From Liolophura sinensis (taxonomy: Eukaryota; Mollusca; Polyplacophora; Chitonida; Chitonidae), in assembly GCF_032854445.1 (NCBI RefSeq), contig NC_088302.1:24871788-24935787 (forward strand): a DNA stretch of 64,000 bases. Reading direction: 5' to 3'. The notes under the pieces were generated by a model. The model worked only from the letters and a program-made list of their open reading frames with translations, was not told the origin of the DNA and did not search any database. Shown here in pieces: positions 56,461-64,000 of the stretch; the first letter of the stretch is position 1, and each line of letters begins with the position of its first letter. Position numbers and translations under genes: made by a program.

Positions 56461-59400
56461 ATGCTATCGAGTTCATCTAGCACGATTGTTTTAAACATTG
56501 TTTACCATGTTATTTTGGCCCTCAATCACATCTGTGACATCATGCAATTGCAACTATGATTGTATTAGCCACTGACATCTTATGTAGTCCCTAATCATTG
56601 CTGGCATCTACTGGCAAAACTTCAGACATTTCATCCAACTGTGTTAGTCCAAATGTGCCTTTACCTTCCTTGCGTAAGCGAGTTCGTTAATACTGCAAAC
56701 TGTACTTTAAATCATGTTGGTCTTTGATGCTCTCTTACCATTTTCACCATTTTGAACGAGAACACATCGCTTAGCTCCGCTATATCATTTTAATCATATT
56801 TTGCATAAACTTCGACAATGTTATCATTGCACTTTTGTAAACAGGAAAACAATGAGCTGAATAAAAGCCTTGATCTGTGAAACATTTGTTTCACAAACAA
56901 AACACATCTATAGGGTCTTTTGTCATATATGTATGTTTGTTGTCAGGATTGTCACTAGAGTTATGGTCACGATTTCTTGTATTCTGAATTAAATCCACGC
57001 TTTGGGTTTAAATTATTTATTTATATGCTTACCCCCTCTAATAATGTAACATATCGCTGTATATACAGAAATATTATTGCATATACTGGAAAAAAATAAC
57101 CAATACTAACTCACAGTTGATTTAATTTTATTTAACTTATTTGTTTAAATGTTGTCTAACCTAAGGCCTAGGGACTTTTTTACTTAAGCATCTAGGCTCT
57201 AGCAGTCAGTCAGGGTGCGATCTTTATTTGGCAAGTTACTGACGAATTTTTCAATGCGTAATGTACACACCTGCGCGCAATAAAATGGCGCACAACTCCG
57301 CGCACCATGAACATAATGTTACCAAACCCCGCCCTTTCCTTTCCTCCCCACCCCACTCTACACTTCATACCCACCAAATCCAGCTATTGGTCGTTTGAGG
57401 CTTAGAATAATCACAATTTAAAAGACGATGCGCTTATGAAAACATATGTAGAAAATATAATTTTCACACAATATGTAAATTTTGAAAAAAAAAAGGAAAA
57501 TGACTGTGGGGATCATAATTTGAAGATAACATTTGAATAAGTTGATATCATTTGGAAACACTGTATGTCTTGTACGAAACTTAAAGGAATTTTCATGTTT
57601 TGGCTATCTTATCTGTACTTTTTGTGGTTTGAACCGTTGGGTGGTGGAGGGTACATTAGTAGGTCTATATATCCCGAATAACTTATATTCATGTATGTTG
57701 CATGCAGGCATTTAGATTTCTCACACATCAGTGCTGCACGCTTTGGTGCTCCTTATATAAGCATAAGTAAATGTTTTTTATATGGCACATTGTGGATATC
57801 TTATACGGTGTCGTCTAAATCGGAAACATATAATTGGCTTGTTATATAAGGAAATCTGGAAATATACAGCGAAAAAAACTAAGCTGTCTTTGAATTTTTA
57901 CATATTATATTTTCTTTTTTGTTGATACTATTAATTGTTACTTCTAAGTAACAAAAATATAATAATCCATAAGAGAAAAAATCTCATGCCGCTATTAGCT
58001 ATGTCGATAATAACAATACACCCATGAGTGGAGGAAAAGCATTAAAAAACGTGCATAATGCAGTAAAATGCCCTTGATGGGCATGCCCAAAAAATCCCTC
58101 TTTTACCCAGTCAAGTAGTAGAATCTGTACGTTCAGAAGAACTCTGTTGCGTAACAATGCGGGGAAAGACGAGTCCAATGTAAGAACATTAGCCCTCAAG
58201 GAAGAGATTCTTAAAATTTAGGACATATGAGCCATTGGGCTTGACCTCTTAGCCTTTATGTCAAACATGGCCAAGGGTCCACAGTTATATATGCTATTTA
58301 GATATATGTATTTATTTTTTTTTGGGTTTACATTTTATTACAAAAGACATTTGTAGGAAAAACCCTCAAGTTTGATCGTCTAGGTGAAATATCCTGAAGT
58401 ACGGCGTAAATCACCAATCAAATAAATAAGTAGATGTGGGGTTTTGTCCAGCATTGAAATAGAGGATAAGGGATCCTGTCATATAGGGACTCTTATTCTG
58501 TCTTATATGACTGTGGACCTAAGGTTTAAAAAAGACCCAACCCAGAACAAATACATTACTGTGGTCGCTATATAGTTGGTTTGGTTAAGTTAAAATCGCG
58601 TTCTAGTTAACATTAATGTGCATGCATGAATTGCAACAATGACTAAAAGCTCTCAAACCTAGGTCTTGGGGATTAATTGTCCGCTAAAGTCATTGCAATC
58701 GATGTTGGCGAGTGTTTGCATGGAAACGACATCGTCGTAATGTCTGGCATGCAGCGAGATGCGTATACAGCCTCGGTCTTGTGGCTAACCTGATTAGAAA
58801 ATATGTAAACATCTACGGTATACACGTTATATATTTTTTCTAGCGGCAGTAATGGCTGACATATTTACGCAATACAAACATATAAGGTTAGAAAGACAAG
58901 GTGCTCCTTGACGTGTGCACAGTCAATAACATATATATATATATACATATATATATATACACACTGAGTAAACAGTTTTCCTATAGTATCTACATGCATA
59001 CGTTCTTATTGCCACACAAACTCTGCGTTCGTGTTATATATATAATGCCACCATGAAGTACCTATAATTTAAAAAAAAAAAAGAGAAAAATTATGACCGG
59101 TGTAAACTGTCGAAAGACATGTTATGGCATCAGCAATTAAGTGCTTTATGTTATTTCGTTTTCAATGTACAAATGCAATTTCTTTTTTCAATGTAAAATG
59201 CGACAGCGTAAATTGGAAAGTTTATCGTTAATGGCATGGTCGAAAATTCACACTTTGGATGTCAGTCTTTACAACGCAGTGCTCTGTAGTTCAAGAAGTG
59301 ACACTATCTCACCGATGTGCTATTAAGTACATGTCGTCAAGTATATAATTTTATAGGTATATCAAGTGATTCTTAGTCATAGTGACGCTATTCTGTTAAT

Positions 59401-60250
59401 TGTTAGGTCATTATCGCTACAGGTGTTAATATCACACCCAGTTCGATCGTCTCTACACAGACAAAATGATGATGTATAATGACAATACATCACTATAGGG
59501 AGCGAAGAGGTTCGCTGACTGTATATAGATAAACCTTCAGCCATCATTGATCAAGTGGTTCACGAATATAATAAGATTAAAACTTTGGGCGCCAGAGTAT
59601 CACTGCTGTCTCCCATCCCTGTGGAGATGATCTCATTAAGCAGTCAGGTTTATCTTTAATCACCCCCACCCTCATACCCTCACCCACGCACGCTAAAACC
59701 CTACCTCCATGCCCAATTTTACACCCACATTCAGCTCTGGACCAAACCTACTATACCTTCTAATTGTATGCATCTCTTCTACATGTATATAAAGGCATGT
59801 ATTGTCTATTCTGAGTTGTTATTAAACCATAGTGTTTTACCAATTAGAACATGCTAATTATGTAACTCAGGAACATGACATTGTTTTTTTTTTTAAGAAA
59901 CGGTTGCTCTGCTTTGTGAACAGTACAGCAGCTAGATGTCCAGAAATTAGATCACTGCATGCCTGAAAATTCGTGAATATCAAGGCCATATCTAGAAAAC
60001 AACTGAAGATTCTTTAAAGGTGACATCATAAAAAGAAATTTTATGAAACGCAACAAAATGACCCTTTCTTGGAGCTTCTTAGTCCATGAATGAAAAAAAT
60101 CTATATGAAACCTAGACTTTTATTGGTAAACCATAAATATAGATTGTTTCCATATATACCCTGAAAACCGCAATAATTCTAATGTGTAACGGGTAATGAT
60201 TTCTACTGATTGACTTGATTTACCTGTTCACAATTTTCAGTATATAAGTT
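56461..60250. other. intergenic stretch, no gene
   Basis: AT-rich DNA with a SINE 3' end at 58381-58433 and a TA-rich microsatellite near 58930-58960. Only short unconvincing frames. Confidence 0.6.
58381..58433 (+). mobile_element. SINE family 1, 3' end only
   Basis: TAGGTGAAATATCCTGAAGT, ACGGCGTAAATCACCAATCA and an AAATAAATAAG tail. Confidence 0.75.
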
Positions 60251-60266
60251 TCCTAACGCCTGTAAT

Positions 60267-60350
60267 ATTTATTTATTTGTTTGATTGTTGTTTGACGCTA
60301 TACTCAAGATTTTTTGCACTTACATGTGAATGGTGGTGGTCAAATGTTAT
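60267..60350 (-). mobile_element. SINE family 1 fragment, degenerate
   Basis: ATTTATTTATTTGTTTGATTG, TTTGACGCTATACTCAAGAT and TTGCACTTACATG resemble the 3' end in reverse orientation. Confidence 0.6.
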
Positions 60351-60741
60351 GCACGATTGGTGTAAGAGAGTGGAGTGTCCCAGACTGGAATGTCGCAGGT
60401 AAATAATATCTAATATAATAATATAAATACCTTTAATAATATCTGTAAGAGGCATGACAGTTTGTTTAATGTCGTGTAGCATTTGTACACTATCTACACA
60501 GAAGAAATGTTTAATTATTTCAGCCCGCAATCATGCGATACGGAATAAAACTTCTCTTATGGGACCGCCCAGTTCATGTTGCCACATCTCACCAGGAGCA
60601 TGGCAAACGTTTTTACGTGAGACAGGAGCTGAAAAATGCTGTAAGAACTGGACTTGCAATCTCATAAGGGTAAGAAACGGGAAAGAATGTGAAAACAGGC
60701 ATTTCAATATTGTTATTCTTCTATTATGCGAATGGTAAGGG

Positions 60742-61097
60742 TATACAGGGTGTCCCAGAAGTCGTGCACCATCCTGATTTTCATTTTTTTTCTCTGTTTC
60801 AGATTTAATACTGATTTTAAATTTTTTTTCTCTCTTTTTCAGAGTTCATTATGGCAAATAAACTAACAGTACAAGAAAGCATCCTGATTTTCATTTTTTT
60901 TCTCTGTTTCAGATTTAATACTGATTTTAAATTTTTTTTTTCTCTTTTTCAGAGTTCATTATGGCAAATAAACTAACAGTACAAGAAAGAGTTGAATTGG
61001 TTTTTATGTTTGGAAGAGATGGGGCAACACACCTCTCTGTAGCTCAAGCATTCAACCTCAACCTGGATGGTGCTCGACTTCTGGGACACCCTGTATA
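60742..61097 (+). mobile_element. internally deleted mariner-like DNA transposon
   Basis: Terminal inverted repeats of 29 bases with a single mismatch: TATACAGGGTGTCCCAGAAG at 60742 onward and CTTCTGGGACACCCTGTATA ending at 61097. The outermost TA at each end fits a TA target duplication. Between them is only a transposase start (see 60961) preceded by a 110-bp tandem duplication (60770-60879 and 60880-60989) that includes pyrimidine-rich CAG tracts. At about 356 bases it cannot encode a complete transposase and would depend on an autonomous relative. Confidence 0.9.
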
Positions 61098-61104
61098 TCG
61101 TTAG
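60961..61104 (+). pseudogene. transposase N-terminal fragment (mariner-like)
   Basis: A frame of 47 codons starting MANKLTVQERVELVFMFGR, then SVAQAFN, a helix-turn-helix-like N-terminus of the type seen at the start of many mariner-like transposases. It runs into the 3' terminal inverted repeat (LLGHPVYR) and stops at 61102-61104, so the catalytic DDE/D domain has been deleted. The same start codon is duplicated at 60851 by the 110-bp tandem duplication. Confidence 0.7.
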
Positions 61105-61202
61105 CATATAGAGATATAGGTCTGTTTGTATATGTTATCGCCTAACCGCCTTGTAACTTGTATAATATTGTATGTTCTGCCATCTAGATTATCCCAGTAA
61201 AC

Positions 61203-61336
61203 TGGTGGTGGGTTTCCCCGGGCTCTGTCTGGTTTCCTCTCATCATAATGCTGGACACCGTCGTGTAAGTGAAATATTCTCAAGTACGGCTCAAGCAACA
61301 CAAATCAAGTAAAAAATAAAGAAATAAATAAATAAC
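61203..61336 (+). mobile_element. SINE family 1, 3' half
   Basis: GTGGGTTTCCCCGGGCTCTG, CTCATCATAATGCTGGACAC, AAGTGAAATATTCTCAAGTA and an AAATAAATAAATA tail. Confidence 0.85.
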
Positions 61337-62722
61337 TATCCGAGTAAACTGCAATAAGTAAAGGTAACAAAATTCCACCCTGCTAACATGCAGTAAATAT
61401 AACTACAGACATAACACTATTACCTTATCAAAAGTATCGATCACGTCCCATGCAAGTAGGAAGTTTTTAAGCTTCCTGGACATGTATTGGAAGGGGGGGG
61501 ATACGTCAAAAAAAAAAGCATTTAACACAGACCAAAGAAAAAAATAAAAATGAAAAAATGTTAGGAACACACGAGATCCTTATCTGATCCCTGCAGTGCT
61601 GGTTGTTTACGCTGCAATGGGATACATGCAGAAGTCCGAAGTGGGACGTATTACGTCATTTCAATGACGCTGGACATTCCACTGCACCGTCATTAGCGCA
61701 GCGTCACAGTGGGTAGACCATATACGTCACAGACGAAACCGCAGCAGGCAATATGTTTTACGTCGCGCAACAAAAGACTTTTGATGTACAAGTACTATGT
61801 CAGAGTAGCGAGTCTTTTTCTGAGAGGAGAATCTGCCGGTACCCCAATGTGGTATTGGTCTAACACCTTAAATATCGAGCAAGAAATTAAAACGACAGCA
61901 TTTAAGAGCTCATCTTCATATATATGATGGCAAAATATGATTTTAAAAGGCCGCCATTATTTTCACCATACACCTATCTATGTAGAAGTGTTTAATTTGT
62001 TTTATTAAAAGATGAGGTTTTTTTTAAAGAAAGCATCTGAACGATCTTATGAACTGAAAACCTTTAAAGGCAGAGATTGAAAATCAGAGAACAGTTAGTT
62101 TGAATTTGACTTTCACAAGCACAGTTGGTTACCGTAAATAACCTTTGTTCCAGACTATACACTCGAAGATACACTGAAAACTCATTTGCCAAGTGAGATC
62201 GTCTCCTAAATCACAGACGTGCGATTTTGCCGATGTTCCGATTCATCGAAACTTCTTTTAGCTCTCTTATCACACCGAAATTGATTGTGAAGTGAAAGCA
62301 GCTAAACTATCAACCATTGTTTACACGCACCTAGAGAGACGCCCCTTTGTTCAGCATACATAGGCGTGTGTGTAGATTTATGTGTAAGGGACGGCTATAC
62401 AGATGTGCCCGACCTATTGTCAATGAGTGCATTTCGTGTATTGTCACATGCATGCACGGGCGTCGAGCCTCTCCGAGCAGGTCACTCCGTCTTTGTTTCG
62501 CCGACTCTAATAAACATGATAGCATGAAAGGATTGCTAAATGACAAAGTATATACTTTGATGTATGGACATCGATCAAGGCAATAAATAATTTAAAAATG
62601 GTGTTCTTGTTGTGCATGAATCTTATTGTGCATGCATGTGTATATGTGAAAAAGCTCATCACTTAATTGTCAGAGGTCAGCGCATGATGACATGACCTCC
62701 TCTTGCGTTTAAGGAAGACATT
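61337..62722. other. intergenic stretch, no gene
   Basis: Non-repetitive sequence with short frames (61709-61927; 62347-62586) that show no domain. Confidence 0.55.
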
Positions 62723-62937
62723 GCACTAAAAAAAAATTAATCCGTTAATTTTAACAGAAAGTCCGTTATCTGAATGATGCTAGAATGTAGTCTGTTATTA
62801 TAACGCAATACTGTGTCATGTTCAGCACAATATCTTAGATATAAAATGAATTAAATATCTTAGATATAAAATGAATTAAATATTGCATCACTCAGACAAC
62901 AGATTTCTGTTAAATTTAACAATTATTTTTTAAGTGT
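62723..62937. mobile_element. palindromic MITE (family M), deleted centre
   Basis: AAAATTAATCCGTTAATTTT and AACAGAAAGTCCGTTATCTG at the left, GCATCACTCAGACAACAGAT and AACAATTATTTTTTAAGTGT at the right. A 27-base direct repeat (ATCTTAGATATAAAATGAAT...) replaces the usual centre. Confidence 0.85.
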
Positions 62938-63227
62938 CTATGTGAATGAATGATTGAATGAATGCTTAGGGTTTAATGTCTTACTTAACAACTTATGACG
63001 TCGAGGAGTCTCTGTGTGCATGTATCACGCATGGTTAGTTGCATGATATAGAATGACATATCACGGAATGCATGATTGCACATCGAGCAGGTAGTGTCCA
63101 AGTGATGGACGTGCTTAATTATCAATCGCTCGGACTTGCACACGTAGAGCGAGTTCCGATTCCATCTGAGACAGATCTCATGCTTCACGAATGTGTCTAA
63201 TTTCACTTCAACCGGGGCTAACTGTAG

Positions 63228-63600
63228 GCTGTGTATATTCATCGTGTTGAATTAGATCGTCGGATAAAAGTGCCACGGAGATATTTTATTATCGAAACCT
63301 TTGGCCTATATACTTGCATGCTGCACGATTTGAATACTGATTTCATTCGTTAGCCTAGAACAATCCTTGCGTCTTTCCAACATCACTGAAAACTGTATGC
63401 TGAGTGCTTCTCTTTGGGTGGTTTCGACATAAGTTCGTACGTTATATACTTTCTTATGTCTTTGGTGATTTGTGTTAAACGTAGTTTTGGGAATTGGCCT
63501 TTCAATTTTTGACCTGAAACGCCCATTTTTGGTTGACAGCTCGTATACGATTCTAGATTGCGCCTTTGTTCTTCGTGTATAGGTTTGGTGAGTGTCAACG
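63228..63600 (+). repeat. dispersed repeat family R, copy 5
   Basis: TATTCATCGTGTTGAATTAG, GATTTGAATACTGATTTCAT, GTACGTTATATACTTTCTTA, GTTTTGGGAATTGGCCTTTC and GTATACGATTCTAGATTGCG follow the order of copy 2 without the SINE. It is the fullest uninterrupted copy. Minus-strand frames crossing it are not recognisable. Confidence 0.7.
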
Positions 63601-64000
63601 GTCAACGGCTCTCAGTGAAAAAAAAATTGATTTTATACCAATAGGCCCATAGGACCCACGGCGTTTAAGCCAATCTATGACAAATAAATAAAAGAATTAG
63701 AATCGATGTCGGCCTGTGTCTGCGAGCATATTGTACTCTATATATAGGCCTATATATGGTGTATAAAAGTTGTTAAATGTAGCTATTGTAAAATACACAT
63801 TTTAAAATTATTCCTGGACTTTAAAGTTTGTAAACTAACAGCCCGTGAATCTGATTGTTGTTGTGCAGAGAAATGAACACGGTGATCTGTTGTGGACATG
63901 ATATTTCTGACAAAGATTACACAGTTAGGCCTACTGATATCTGTCATGTACCTCCAAAAATAACTAGGCTTACAGCAGCGCGTACACGGCGCTCGCTGAC

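Overview
The window is animal nuclear DNA: AT-rich, intron-bearing, with large non-coding tracts full of short interspersed repeats and MITEs. Two recognisable homeobox genes show it to be part of a ParaHox cluster. Gsx lies at the left edge and Cdx at 42.2-52.1 kb, both on the minus strand. The repeat content (tRNA-headed SINEs ending in CAATCAAATAAA tails, a second SINE family ending in (ACTC)n, palindromic MITEs) resembles what is seen in molluscs and other lophotrochozoans. No bacterial-type features are present. The lineage call rests on gene sequence character and repeat style, not on a database match.

Layout. 1-2805: Gsx, exon 1 at 2310-2805 and homeobox exon at 1-420, running off the left edge. 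2.8-32.5 kb: a long stretch without a firm gene. It holds SINEs, a dispersed unclassified repeat family, candidate cis-regulatory islands (about 5.5-6.5, 14.9-15.2 and 15.9-16.5 kb), a 3.3-3.9 kb tandem segmental duplication (19.0-26.3 kb), a broken LINE fragment (28.2-28.5 kb), minisatellites, and a CpG-rich promoter-like patch followed by a 43-codon ORF (31.2-31.4 kb). 32.5-34.0 kb: the only long ORF outside the homeobox genes, a plus-strand protein kinase domain in one uninterrupted exon, with poly(A) signal. 34-42 kb: MITEs, a 0.5 kb tandem duplication, SINEs and minisatellites. 42.2-52.1 kb: Cdx, two exons around an 8.8 kb intron. 52.1-64 kb: Cdx upstream DNA with repeats, a 74-bp satellite with two-unit alternation, a reverse transcriptase remnant and a deleted mariner-like transposon.

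Gsx and Cdx are ParaHox transcription factors (anterior neural and posterior/gut patterning in animals generally). The third ParaHox gene, Xlox/Pdx, was not found in the interval where it normally sits; that interval instead contains the orphan kinase. The kinase keeps the nucleotide-binding lysine, the catalytic aspartate, DFG and APE, but its HRD motif reads IND, and its reading frame has no ATG ahead of the ATP-binding loop, so its N-terminus must come from another frame or exon. Apart from shared location, nothing in the sequence ties the kinase functionally to the homeobox genes.
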